From contig NC_073343.2 of NCBI RefSeq assembly GCF_027580225.2, positions 3,373,001-3,437,000 of the forward strand: DNA of 64,000 nucleotides, written 5' to 3'. The notes under the pieces were generated by a model that did not search any database, was not told where the DNA came from, and worked only from the letters and a program-made list of their open reading frames with translations. Of the stretch, positions 24,641 to 35,439 are shown piece after piece. The position numbers and the translations under genes are program-made. The stretch comes from Misgurnus anguillicaudatus (Eukaryota; Chordata; Actinopteri; Cypriniformes; Cobitidae). Each line of letters starts with the position of its first letter. Position 1 is the first letter of the stretch.

Positions 24641-24763
24641 GTTAATACTATATATCTCTGAATTGAAACAATACATTTAGGGAAGAAAATAATAAGTAAA
24701 TTAATAAACCATTAAATACCAGATTTGTATCTTTAATAGACCTTACTGTTCGATACATGATAT

Positions 24764-25101
24764 TAGAGCTGCCTAACGATTAGTCGCGACTAATCATTTG
24801 CAGAATAAAAGTTTTTGTTTACATATTAAATGTGTGTGTAATGTGTATTATAATTATGTATTTATAAATGCACACACATGCATGCATGTATATATTTAAG
24901 AAATATTTGCATGTGTATAAACATTTGTATATTTACATATAATTCTTATTATATAAATATTTATTAAATAAATAAATATATTTTTGTGTTTGTATTTAGA
25001 TATATACACAATATGTGTTGATGTACTGTATATAATAATTATGTAAACACAAACTTTTATTTTGCAAACGAATAGTTGTGACTAATCATTGGGCAGCCCT
25101 A
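24764..25101. mobile_element. hAT MITE with perfect 8-bp TSD CATGATAT
   Basis: Starts TAGAGCTGCCTAACGATTAG and ends TAATCATTGGGCAGCCCTA. CATGATAT flanks both ends (24756-24763 and 25102-25109). The interior is AT-rich with GTTTACAT and ATGTAAAC blocks in opposite orientation. A truncated and interrupted relative lies at 61985-63410. Confidence 0.9.
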
Positions 25102-25109
25102 CATGATAT

Positions 25110-26303
25110 CGTTTTATAAGACTGTACGTCTGTGTCATTGTAATTGATCATAAATCTGATAATCCTGTAAGAACCCTTACATAGACTCATAATACTGCAT
25201 CGACTCACTTCTTCAGACCTCTGTAAATGCGTAACATTTACCCAGAATACCCAAGGACCTTTATTCCTTCCGACTCGCCCGCTTACATAGTCTGCTCTTT
25301 ATTTCTGTGTCGCACCCTTTTCTGATTGGCTCAGACTGAGGTGTGTTGCAATCCTGATCTACACTCGATTCAGATGACCTTTCGCAGGTATCCCCCTAGA
25401 CTCCTTTAGACCAGAGACCAGTTCGCTTGCCGCGCGCCACCATCACCACTCGACGGATATATGGGATGTCAGACATTCAAGACTGCATAGGTAGTTGGAC
25501 AAACCCAGGATCCCCACTCAATAGTGATTTTATTGCAGGGCGAATACACGTTTAAAGAAAACTCCAGTATAATTGAGTCTTCAATGTTAGTCTAAATTGA
25601 ATTAGGGGCGAATTCTGTACTTTCCTTGATGAAATGAAACCAGACAGTTATAGATTAAGAAGTCGTTTCACTGCGTAACAAACCGAACAAATGACAGCTT
25701 TGGTGAAAGACGACATTCAGTAATCTCTTCCAATCTCTTTCTATCATTTTATCATTCCATCACTAGTAAATCAAGTATGTAGTGGATTATTAGCATGTTC
25801 ATACTTCTGTCAAGAAACATTAGCATCTGTTTTGTTTCAAACTGTATGTTTGAATAAAATTGCGCCATCTTTTCTCATAAATCTAACTCAGAGGCTGTGG
25901 CTTACTGTTAGTCTTCTCAATGTAAGACAAACAAGAAAAATCAATTTAAAGTCGCTCTGCTCTTTCACAGCACTGGAGGAACTCATGAGTGGCTGTCTGT
26001 CAGGCGAAATTACATCCATACTCAGACTTCTGCATGTAATTTATGGAAATGGAAGAGACATTCCCTCACAGAAGTCGCAACGCACTTACGCATGTGAATA
26101 CATCCATTAAGCGAAGTCGCGATTTCAATATGAAGAGAAAACCAGTAGAGCTCGCAATAAGGAATCCTGTTTAAGTGAGAGAAAAAAAGCCATTACCATC
26201 CCATAATGACAGAAGTTTCCATTAACATTTCACACCTTCAAAGAAACAGTAAAACTCCCTAGCTGCCTTTTTATTTTACACAAACAAAAATTTTGCACAC
26301 ACA
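25110..26303. other. Unannotated DNA
   Basis: No gene or complete repeat recognised. The 92-codon frame at 25832-26110 has no motif and no splice context. Around 25240-25470 the sequence is more complex and CpG-bearing; it could be regulatory, but nothing specific supports this. Confidence 0.3.
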
Positions 26304-26402
26304 TACAGTCGCACACAAAAAGTATATGTGAATCCTCTGGAATTTCACAGTTTTCTAAATAAACTTGTCAAAAAAGTGAAGAACAACACGCTTATGTGAG
26401 CC

Positions 26403-27325
26403 ATGCCTCGCCAAAAAGATCTTTCAGAGAAGCTATGATCAAGAATTGTTGCTTTACATGAAGCTGGAAAGGGTTACAAAGTTATTTCAGAGACTTTATA
26501 AATTCACCAGTCTACAGCTAGGCAAACAATTTACAAATGGAGACGTTTTGGGACTGTTGCTACTCTACCAAGAAGTGGGCGACCAGTCAAAATGACACCA
26601 AGAGCACAAGAAAGACTCATCAATGAGGTAAAGAAACAACCCGAAATGACAGCCAAAGATTTGAAGGCATCATTGGAACTTGCTAAAATCTCTGTTCATG
26701 AGTCTACAATACATAAAACACTGAACACGCAGGGTATCCATGGCAGGACACCACTAAGAAAGCCATTGCTTATTAAAAAACCCATTGCTGCCTGCCTGAA
26801 TATTGGAAAAGCACACTCCACAGCAGTATTGGCTAAATGTTTTGTGGACTGATGAAACTAAGATAAACTATTTGGAAAAAAGACACAGCGCTACACCTGG
26901 TGTAGAAAGGACACGGCATATCATCATGAAAATATTATCTCAAATGTAAAGTATGGTGGAGGAAACATCATGATTTGGGCCTGCTTGCAATCATTAAGGG
27001 GAAGATGAATTATCAAGTATATCAGACAATTCTTCAGGATCATGTGAAAATGTCTGTACCTCAGCTGAAACTGTGTAGCAGGTGGGTGATGCAACAGGAC
27101 AACGACCCGAAACACAGAAGCAAGTCCACAACAGAATGGCTTCAAAAAACAAATCCGCCTTTTTCAGAGCCCAGACCTCAACCTAATAGAGATGCTATGG
27201 ATTGACTTGAAGACGGCCTAACAAATGAGACATCCAAAGAATATGACCTCTGAGGCCTTTAACGATGTGCAGGTCTGATCCACAGCTTAAGGAAGCGCCT
27301 GATTGGGGGGTCAACCAGTTATTAA
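26403..27325 (+). pseudogene. Tc1-type transposase pseudogene
   Basis: DNA-cutting transposase of the Tc1 group, not functional here. It starts MPRQKDLSEK and has a helix-turn-helix region (stretch TIYKWRRFGTVATLPRSGRP, then the block at 26592-26850). Two stop codons fall in the first 40 codons. A frameshift precedes the first catalytic Asp (LWTDETK, read in another frame near 26845). Part of the glycine-rich box is deleted after KYGGGNIMIW. The second Asp is kept in QQDNDPKHRSKS (about 27090). A further frameshift precedes the SPDLN.IEMLW box holding the third acidic residue. The C-terminus GSTSY and its stop sit at 27308-27325, just before the nested MITE. Confidence 0.9.
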
Positions 27326-27753
27326 TTCTTACCGTGGGTTCACACCAGCCGCGTTTGAAGCGTCAAATGCGTGTGTACCTTGCCTAGTTTGCCACTTGAA
27401 CATGAGTTTACTCGCTTCATTCGCGCATGAAAGCCGTGCGTGAAAATCTAGGCATCGAGACATTCACGCGGAAATTCGCGTTATGGGAGGGCCTTCCATA
27501 GGCTTCTGCGACTCCGCTTGCTTCCTGTAATCACGTCACTACTGGTGCAAGCTCCTGATTGGTTAATGCGATTTTTCCCCCAAAATTCACATTTATCAAC
27601 TTGCGCGTTTGCCGCAGCAATGCTTAATTCACACCATTTGCACGAACTAGACACGCGAATGAGGCTGAATCGTTTCTACCGCGCCACACTGAACGCCTCA
27701 TTCGTGCCGTGAGACCTCCAGATGCGCAACAACGCATCTTTAAATTGACTTAA

Positions 27754-28535
27754 AGGGGGAGTTCAATGGTATTTCAAGCATTCTGACTTATTAACACAGT
27801 TATAGAGTTGTTTCCTCATGCTAAACGTAGGCAAAGTGTCAAAAAAGCAGTTAGGCGTGTTACAGAGTATTTCTGTGCCGAATGCACTTCGCCAGGGTTC
27901 GTACAGGTTAGGAAAGTTTTTTCCGATTACAGGTCCAACTGACGTTTCAGGGGTTTTCTATACGTATCACTTCTCTATTTGGGCACTTCCCCTGGAAAAC
28001 CCCGCCCACCCGTCAATCAGCGGGAGACGCTAGAGCTTGCAAACATCTTATCACGCCACTCAGCTTTGTTTAATTTCAAAACTCAACAATGGCACGAAAG
28101 ATGAAGTGTGTTTTTGCATGAGAAGAAATCCAGCCTTATGAAAACAATGGATATAGTTTATTATCCGGGGTAGCAGCGGAGTTTTGCGTGTGTTTGATGC
28201 GCTGGATTTTCCCAACCGGGTCATGACGAGTTGCACGTGGTAAGACAGACTTCTGTCTTATGTTGGAAATAGGTGCGTGCATATTATATAAATGACACGA
28301 ACATGTAGTGAATCATAAGTTATAAGTGTTGTATAGTGTTGCATGACTCATACTCGCTCCTCCCGCGTTATAACTCCTCCTTCTTCATTTTTTCGTACGT
28401 TATCGGAAAGATTCGGTAAAGCTAATTTTTCTTTTATAAATCTGATTAACCTAAAGACTCTTCAGAGATATAAAGGATGTCATACTACTCCAGATTAACA
28501 TCAGAAATGCAGAAACAGCGTGTGTTACGTGAGCT
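27754..28535 (+). mobile_element. TTAA element nested inside the MITE
   Basis: TTAA lies directly outside both ends (27750-27753 and 28536-28539). The uninterrupted MITE sequence is visible in two relatives: TTGACTTAACATG near 3021 and, inverted, ATGTTAAGTCAATG near 51220. The insertion point is therefore known exactly. The left end is AGGGGGAGTTCAATGG; the right end (inverse AGCTCACGTAACAC) matches it poorly. An ATG-led remnant at 28089-28239 ends at a splice donor. Confidence 0.82.
28089..28239 (+). pseudogene. Exon-like remnant, possibly THAP-type zinc finger
   Basis: Starts ATGGCACGAAAGATGAAGTG (MARKMKCVF), close to the usual opening of THAP DNA-binding domains, then has a stop codon and frame breaks. 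It later contains QRSFA and ends GCACGTG before GTAAGA, a donor consensus (28240). THAP domains are known in Kolobok and P-type transposases; with a TTAA target site the former would fit. The resemblance is short and partly from memory, so this is a suggestion only. Confidence 0.3.
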
Positions 28536-28829
28536 TTAACATTGAAATCACTCGCGCTTGATGCCTTTACCACGACTGGTCTGAATGCAGCATTAGGGTT
28601 CACTTACTTTTTCCACTGCCATTTTGAATGTTAAATGAGTGTGAAAGATCAGATTTTTTGTAATTATTTTTATACACATTTTGTTTGTCAATACCCTTGA
28701 CTTCGATGAAGATCAGATCACATTTTATGACAAATCTATTTGGAAAACCATGAAATTCCAAAAGGTTCACAAATTTTTTCTTGCCACTGTATATTAAACA
28801 GCAAAGTTTCTTGAGTTAGCAAAGAGTTC

Positions 28830-30130
28830 TCTTAAGACGTCTAAATGAGGAGTTTGATGATGTCATTTGTTTTGATATTCATCATGAGCTGCTCGAACTG
28901 ACATAGAGCACAGACGACTGCAACAAATCCCATTCCCCCTTCTGTCAGTGCTGACATGCATCTGGAAGAAGTGCTGGTGGCTGGGAAATAATGACCTGCA
29001 CTATTTTGCTGCTGACTTGAGCTCAGCTGTGCACAAGTAGGCAGGCACCCAACATTTGCATGCAATTAGGTGCCACAATCTATTTCCTAACATTCACAAT
29101 GTTTTGAGAGAAAAGTGATGATTACATTCTTTCAGCCACATACAATTTGAAAAGAAAGTTAGCAAAGAAATTTTAAACACTCGAGTAATTAAAACAATTA
29201 TTATTTATGTTTTTACAATGTGGCTACAAATGTAAATCTCATTTGTTTGATTAAGTACCATTTGCTTTCACCCCTGTGCCAGTGCCATCGTACAAAAACG
29301 TATGATTATTAGAAAAAGACAACAATGAAACCCTGCCTCTAAAGGGCCGTTCCTTGCCCCCTAAAGGGCCAGTTTTAAAAATAGTTTCATATTAAAAAAG
29401 TATAATGGAGTTCACACCACAAGTATAGCAACAAAGATACAATAAACAACATCGTTGGAATCCCTTTGAATTATTTTTTCAACTGATGAACGATAAATCA
29501 TTGAAAGCCAATCAAATCTATTTAAACTTCAAGTCTACATGCATTTGAAGTGATACATGACACTGTAGAGAAGCTCATTGCTTAGGTCCCTAATATAAAA
29601 TTACCTCAGGTATCCAGCGCTGATGAGGTTGCTATGAAATTGACTACGTAATGCTTTTAAATTCTACATTTACAATGCCAAAAGATACAGTAACATATTA
29701 GATTCACTGTTTAGTTACGTGTGTTGAGGACATCATCTGGTTATAGATGCTGTGTAAATGCAACAAGAACAGCATAATTATACATTTAATGACATGTGAC
29801 CAATTACAAGCGTTTTTTTTTTCAAGGAAATATGCAATATTAGTTAATGCCATTGAAGGTAAATGATTTCAATTCTTCCAAGAACAGAAAGCTGTGGAGC
29901 ATTTCCGTCACCATAATGTTTGATTCCTGTTCTTTGTTTTCTTGATGTTTGTTCTAAACTTTGTTTGCAATGGTGGATCGTCTACTTTTCTTCACTTATC
30001 CTCCATTTTTAATGTACTGTTAATGTTGCAAATCAGTGATGCCCTGACAGTCTGGTAGAGTAATAATTTGAATAAGAAATCATTTGTATTGCGTATGTGT
30101 CGGAACACGGCCATCCGTGTGTAGCCGCGA
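28830..30130. other. Unannotated DNA with candidate conserved non-coding segment
   Basis: The part at about 28830-29090 is complex and repeat-free (for example GCTGCTGACTTGAGCTCAGC and CATTTGCATGCAATTAGG, which carries an octamer-like ATTTGCAT). The minus-strand frame 28841-29065 shows no protein family. The remainder is AT-rich, with duplicated AAAGGGCC motifs near 29340. Confidence 0.3.
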
Positions 30131-30141
30131 TCAGTATACCA

Positions 30142-30583
30142 CATAGATATGTACATTAGAAGTCGCCTTGGCTACAGCAGTTCTGAACGAATGCGTCAAA
30201 TACAGCCGCCATCTTGAAACAGGGGAGCCCTGCATCAGCGTCATTGTAGGCAATGGTGCAACGGAAATAAAATTACCATAAATCGTCATGAATGCGATTT
30301 TCTAGTTTTTTTTTTTGTTTCGTTTCAACAGTCAGACATGTATTTAGCATTGAGTCCAATTTTTTTTTAATGTTTTGATATTATGAAAATCTACCTTTTC
30401 TATAACGCATAGTGCTAGTAGGCCTAACTCCATACGCAGAACATAAGTCCTGCATCGTCCATGAATTCAGCGGAGATAGCAGTGTTACCCAGCTACTTCC
30501 TATGACAATACCCCTGTTCCAACATGGTGGGGTTTTGACGCATGCTTAGAACCCCAAGGCAACATTTAGTATACATATCTATG
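30142..30583. mobile_element. Non-autonomous element with CATAGATATGTA ends, copy 1
   Basis: The left end CATAGATATGTACATTAGAA and the inverse of the right end CATAGATATGTATACTAAAT form a degenerate inverted repeat ending in a shared GCCTTGG block. Flanks share AGTATAC (30133-30139 and 30584-30590), consistent with an aged 7-8 bp duplication. It shares its 12-base tip with the element at 46014-46494. The interior is non-coding. Confidence 0.65.
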
Positions 30584-30615
30584 AGTATACACGGCCCTTA
30601 CCTCTCCTTCATGTA

Positions 30616-31161
30616 CAGAGGTGGAAAGAGTAATAAAATATTGTACTCAAGTAAAAGTAAAGTTACTTTAATAATAATTTACTTAAGTAAAAGTAAAGTT
30701 ACTTGTCTAAAAATCTACTCAAGTAAAAGTAAAAAGTAAGTATTTTTTAAAAGTTACTTTTTTTACAGCGGGGAGAGGTGGAGGATTCTAGTTACCTATA
30801 ATCCAAAAACGACAAGGGACTATAAATCTCAAACTAGTTGTTTTTAATTGTAGGAACATCTTTACAATTAAAGTGCAATAACAAAAAGTTAATAAAATAA
30901 AAAGCCTTTTTAAACTAAGAAACATTTATGTAATTGTTTAATGATTTTTACATGTGAGTTATGCACTTTTGAAGGTGGTCAGCAGCTTGTACAACAATCA
31001 CTATAGTAAGGTTGTAATTGATGTATTGCTGGTAACATACATTATTTTATTAAAATATATATAGTTTAAATGAGCATATAATGAGACGAGTGCCATGTCA
31101 TACTTTTGACACGTTTATTGTCTTCTAACTTCCCTGACCTGGGTACCTGATGTCAGACCTT

Positions 31162-31200
<39 letters not shown>

Positions 31201-31733
31201 GTCTAATGACCTGCGCATTCTCGAGGACGTTCTTAAGTTGTGTTTGACTTGACGCGAAGCTGCTAGACCTCGGAAAATAATGCACATGGTATTAGAAACG
31301 CATCGTGCAAATGAGCGGTAAAAACGGCCATTTCGTACTGAAGAGCATGAATCCTACCTTTCATAGGCATGAAACACTCGCTTCACGTCAGTGGAAAGTG
31401 GTCGCTTAAATATGACCAGGGGTTTCTTTCATAAGATTTGAACTGAGGCGGGTCTGCATTAGAGCGCGCCTGTCTCATCCGTCTCCATGGTTCATTTTGC
31501 AAGTTCCCCCACCCATCAATCATCCATTGCGCGTCTTTATCACCTTGCTTTTTTAAATATTTTTTTACTCAGTAACGGATATGATTTAAAATGTTGCGAA
31601 GTACAATACTTTAAACAAAACATACTTAAGTAAAAGTACAGATTTTAAAAACTACTCAAAAAAGTAAAAGTACAAAAAAAACTACTCAATTACAATAACG
31701 TGAGTAAATGTAATTCGTTACTTTCCACCTCTG
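30616..31733. mobile_element. hAT element, CAGAGGTGGAAAG ends, 8-bp TSD
   Basis: Starts CAGAGGTGGAAAGAGTAA and ends TTACTTTCCACCTCTG. Octamers TTCATGTA (30608-30615) and TTTATGTA (31734-31741) match at seven of eight positions. Both ends carry repeated AAGTAAAAGTA motifs in inverse orientation, likely sub-terminal transposase binding repeats. The 1.1-kb interior has a TC microsatellite and no transposase frame. A fragment of the same family is at 5026-5112. Confidence 0.88.
31164..31195. repeat. (TC)n microsatellite
   Basis: About 15 uninterrupted TC units inside the hAT element 30616-31733. The length is likely polymorphic. Confidence 0.93.
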
Positions 31734-31741
31734 TTTATGTA

Positions 31742-34325
31742 GCGCGCCCTTTGTCGCGTACTTGATGTTGGCATGAATCACGATATAAAGTTTCTGAAAA
31801 AGTGGACCGTGGAGACATTTGAATTGTTTAAGATCAAATATCGTCATATCGCACACCCCTAAGTTAACATAATAATTAACATTATAATGTGAACGGCCCT
31901 TAACTACAACGAGTGTCCAACTCCAAATGTAGTCGTATGAAGCAATGCGAATTAGCCACTTTGTAAAATGCATACAAATTGTCATGAGACTGGTGATTTA
32001 ATTCCTGCTTTTCTATGGATAATGTGTTTTTGTACAACACATCATACAAATTCATAAGAAATCGCAAATCGTGTTTTTCAGTAATAAGTTTGCGAAAAAG
32101 TATAAAAGATCACGGTTTGAAAAATTCCAAATACGGACCTTAATGAAGCTGTTAAAATTCAATTACCTGATCCTTTAAACATCATAATGTACATGCAGAT
32201 TAAATGGTGAAGATCAATGCTCAGTTCACTTTTTGATAAAAAAGCGAGGAGAAAGAGACCATTCGTAGTGTTCACCCTCCACGTACGCAGCACAAAAGTG
32301 TGACACTGACTTCTTTTGTTGTCTTGTGACGAGACCTGAAGGAGGAAAGGCATTTTCTAGGCTTTGAGCAGTAGCAGTCCATGTTTAGGAGGAGAATGGC
32401 TCCTGGCTAAATGGAGGAAGTGATGCAGCAGACAGCCGAGTGGGCTGAAGCATGCTGGGATTGTCAGCTTGCCTCTGAACCAACTGAAGAAGTCACTGCC
32501 TTAGGAGACTCAGTGTAACGTTGAATTTCTTCTCTGTCTGCCTTTCACATACAACACTAATGTGATCCATGGACTGCGGTGCTCATGAGTTAAAAGTTTT
32601 GGAGAACATTTCCCAAGAGTTTTTTGTCAATCGTTAAAAAATGTTTTAATAGACTGAGAAAGGTAAGTACCAAAAACGTCTGTTTCCCCCAGAGCTACAG
32701 TAAAATGAATGATTTACATGAATTGTGAGCAGATATTCTTTACTTTTTGAAAAGGTTACTATGGTGTATTATGCTATAACTAATTGAAAAAAAAATAAAA
32801 GCTGTGGTGAATGAAGCTCGCTCATCTGACAATGTGCATGAGATGAGACACCATTATGAGCGTCTGAGCGTCTCCCCAAAGCAGACATGAAGTACTACAT
32901 TATGTGGTGGAGACGAGACATGCTATTGGCTGGCTATTAATTTGCCCTGTGCATACAGGCAATCAGCACATAACTCGTTTTAATGCATCACTGCATTCTG
33001 TGATCTTAGACGCATCAATGTCCGCAGCACACGCCTCAGTGCTGAAATATTTGTGGTAAGACTGCACTTCCCTAAATGGACTTCAAACCAGACAAAGGTC
33101 TCATTAGCTGTCTATTTAATCTGTGCACGCTGAAAACCGAGAGTCCAATCATTTCGAAGGCGCAACCTCGCATTAAGATTTTATTTATTTATTTCCGCTG
33201 ATAGCTACAGAGCGTAGGCGCACACCGACGTTTCTTTAACTATCATGTTCGACCGATACGCACTAAAGGAGAAAGTGAAAAAGAAGGCCAATTCCGGAGC
33301 AACGCTTTGGCACCTGTGCCTATTAATTTTCAAACCCGAATTAGAGTAGCAGTGTAGCGTCTAGTCTGTGTGCGGTGGAACCGGCTTGATGGACATGTGA
33401 TTATGAAGCCCTGCAGTTTCTTAGATTGTAATCATAGGTCTCTCTTGGCTGGCTACGATGTGCTGTTGGTCATTATGTGCGCTGTCAAGGTGAGCCCTGA
33501 TAGATAAGTGCTTGTAGTGTTCCATATAAATTCATTTCACTTGATCATGCATGCATTTCGATACATTTTTGATGCTATATTTCAATAGTTTCATTTTACT
33601 CGGAGATTGACCTTCAATGTACAACGAAAATCCACAATCTATTATTCATGTATCCTTTTATATATTTTCTCTGCCTTTTAATGCAGTCTTTTGATATTCC
33701 AATAGAAAGAAAGAGTGAAAATGAGACATCTAACCACACAGGAGTCTGGAGGGTGAGGATGCTAACCGTATGCCGGCTACGATGAACATTAGCAGCTCTG
33801 AAAATAGAACGGCGATAGATTTATTGGATTTCTGTTACAAAGCTAGCAATAACCTACAGAAGTGGAGCAGCTGGGGATGTGTCTGCGACAGAGAAGAAGA
33901 GGCTATAAAGACAAAGAAAGCCAGGAATGGAAACTGGAGATGGAGCTGGTTTTTGCAAGTGATGAATTTCAGACTTTGAAGTAATTTTGAAATGAACCCA
34001 TTAAAGAAACGTGCACCAAAAAGTGAAAAATCTAGCACTATTCACTTAAAACCATTTCAAACATCATTGTTTTTTCTGTGAAACAACATAAAAGCTTTAC
34101 TATACTAAAGTACCACCTCGGTTAAGGCTCCAAGCAAGCCGTACTGATACTAAAACGTGACGTGTAACATTACAGATCACTGATTGGTCAGAGAGAATCA
34201 TCACAGGCTAAATGCACATTGCTAAATGCAAAACTAGCTTAGCCTCATGCAACACTGATGAAACTAAAAGATGTTGTCATCTCTGCTTGTACAAGTTCCC
34301 AAACTCCTATGTAGCAGTGAAAAAG
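31742..34325. other. Unannotated DNA, possible host exon inside
   Basis: The DNA is mostly repeat-free. The stretch 32340-32640 is complex and could be transcribed or regulatory. A short exon-like ORF at 33403-33489 is listed separately. The frame at 33770-33979 (69 codons, plus) is Trp-rich near its end but matches nothing I know. Confidence 0.3.
33403..33489 (+). CDS. Candidate host first coding exon (29 codons, unidentified)
   Basis: An ATG with A at position -3 opens a frame of exactly 29 codons ending AAG before GTGAGC, a strong splice-donor consensus (33490). The peptide begins MKPCSFLDCNHRSLL and continues into a hydrophobic segment DVLLVIMCAVK, as in a signal peptide or start of a membrane segment. 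I do not recognise the protein. No matching downstream exon was found. Chance occurrence is quite possible. Confidence 0.2.
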
Positions 34326-34328
34326 ATC

Positions 34329-34858
34329 TATATGCCATATCACCCCTGTAGCCCAAGACAGCTTGCCCACTGAAGCTAAGCAGGGCTGAGCCTGGTCAGT
34401 ACTTGGATGGGAGACCACCTGGGAAAACCAGGTTGCTGCTGGTAGTGGTGTTAGTGAGACCAGCAGGGGGTGCTCACCCTGTGGTCTGTGTGGGTCCTAA
34501 CACCCCAGTAAAGTGATGGGGACACTATACTGTCAAAAAAGCACCGTCCTTCGGATGAGACGTTAAACCGAGGTCCTGACTCTCTGTGGTCATTAAAAAT
34601 CCCAGGATGTCCTTTGAAAAGAGTAGGGGTGTGCCCCGGCATCCTGGCCAAACTTGCCCATTGGCCTACTAATCATCCCTCATAGTAATTGGCTATATCA
34701 CTCGATCTCCTCTCCACTAATAAGCTGGTGTGTGGTGAGCGGTCTGGCGCAATATGGCTGCCGTCGCATCATCCAGGTGGATGCTGGTGGTTGAGGAGAT
34801 TCCCCCGTTCATATGTAAAGCGCTTTGAGTACTGAGAAAAGCGCTATATAAATGTAAG
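34329..34858 (+). mobile_element. SINE3-type retroposon with 5S rRNA-derived head
   Basis: The first 120 bases track 5S rRNA: CCATATCACC, the A-box region GAAGCTAAGCAGGG (about 34372-34385) and the C-box TTGGATGGGAGACC (34403-34416), which form the internal RNA polymerase III promoter. Next comes a central block with CGTCCTTCGGATGAGACGTT (34545-34564), which I take to be the deuterostome SINE core, and a LINE-like tail AAAGCGCTTTGAGTACTGAG and GCGCTATATAAATGTAA followed by ATT repeats. SINE3 was first described from zebrafish. A TATATGC word occurs at both sides, perhaps a short TSD. The minus-strand frame 34451-34651 is not coding. Confidence 0.92.
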
Positions 34859-34877
34859 GTATTATTATTATTATTAT
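34859..34877. repeat. (ATT)n tail of the SINE
   Basis: About six ATT units directly after the SINE3 3' end; a short 3'-terminal repeat of this kind replaces poly(A) in LINE-tail-dependent SINEs. Confidence 0.85.
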
Positions 34878-35439
34878 ATGCTCCATTGCTCCCGTGTTGA
34901 GGATTTGTATCGCGTTGATGTAACGTCAGTAGAGGCGACGCTACAGTAACAATAAAGGTACATTAACATTATAAGAGATAAATGGAAGCTCGGCAGCATT
35001 CGGCGACATGAGCGACAATTACCGTTGACGGCTGGATGGATGTGTCCAGTCGCGCGACAAAGTTGAGAAATGTTTAACTTTATGCAAATTATGAGCGACA
35101 TTCGGGAGCGACTACCAATGAGAACGAAGCAGGGCTAGTTCATGTCATCCGTCTCTCGTCAGTTACTGGAGAGGACGTTACTTATTTGTTTATGACAACC
35201 AGATATAGAAACGCCTCTTTCGAAAGAGACGAGGGACACACAGCTACAAAGTGTGAAGCTAAACTACACAGAAAAGCAAACCAAGCCGTACCAGGCCGTA
35301 CTATGCAATGGTAAAGTGCCATAAGAAAGTAAACGATGGTTAATAATGCTATATACACTCTAAAGGTGCGTACAATCTGGTAAATTATAAAATACGCTCT
35401 TTACTCAATGTTGCGTATGGTGTGAACGCACAGAAATTA

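Larger units (their letters stand above)
27332..28592. mobile_element. GC-rich TA/TTA MITE nested in the Tc1-type element, itself interrupted
   Basis: The left end CCGTGGGTTCACACCAGCCG is a mutated form of the family end ATGCTGCGTTCACACCAG; the right end GACTGGTCTGAATGCAGCA is its inverse. TTA flanks both sides (27329-27331 and 28593-28595), with the Tc1 3' region continuing as GGGTTCACTTACTTTTTCC. Without the inner TTAA element it is about 475 bp. Relatives lie at 2757-3084, 4986-5025 and 51169-51885. Confidence 0.82.
26306..28789 (+). mobile_element. Tc1-type transposon with nested insertions
   Basis: The left terminus CAGTCGCACACAAAAAGTAT and the inverse of the right terminus (CAGTGGCAAGAAAAAATTTG) form the inverted repeat, with TGTGAACC- and GGAATTTC-type inner motifs in both. 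TA flanks at 26304-26305 and 28790-28791 fit Tc1/mariner target choice. A broken transposase occupies 26403-27325. The 3' part is split by a MITE (27332-28592). Without the inserts the element is about 1.2 kb plus a 3' non-coding tail. Confidence 0.9.

Noticed and set aside
34329..34450. Genuine 5S rRNA gene
   Set aside because: The 5S-like part has insertions and substitutions and is fused to a SINE core and LINE-like tail, so it is the head of a SINE3-type element.
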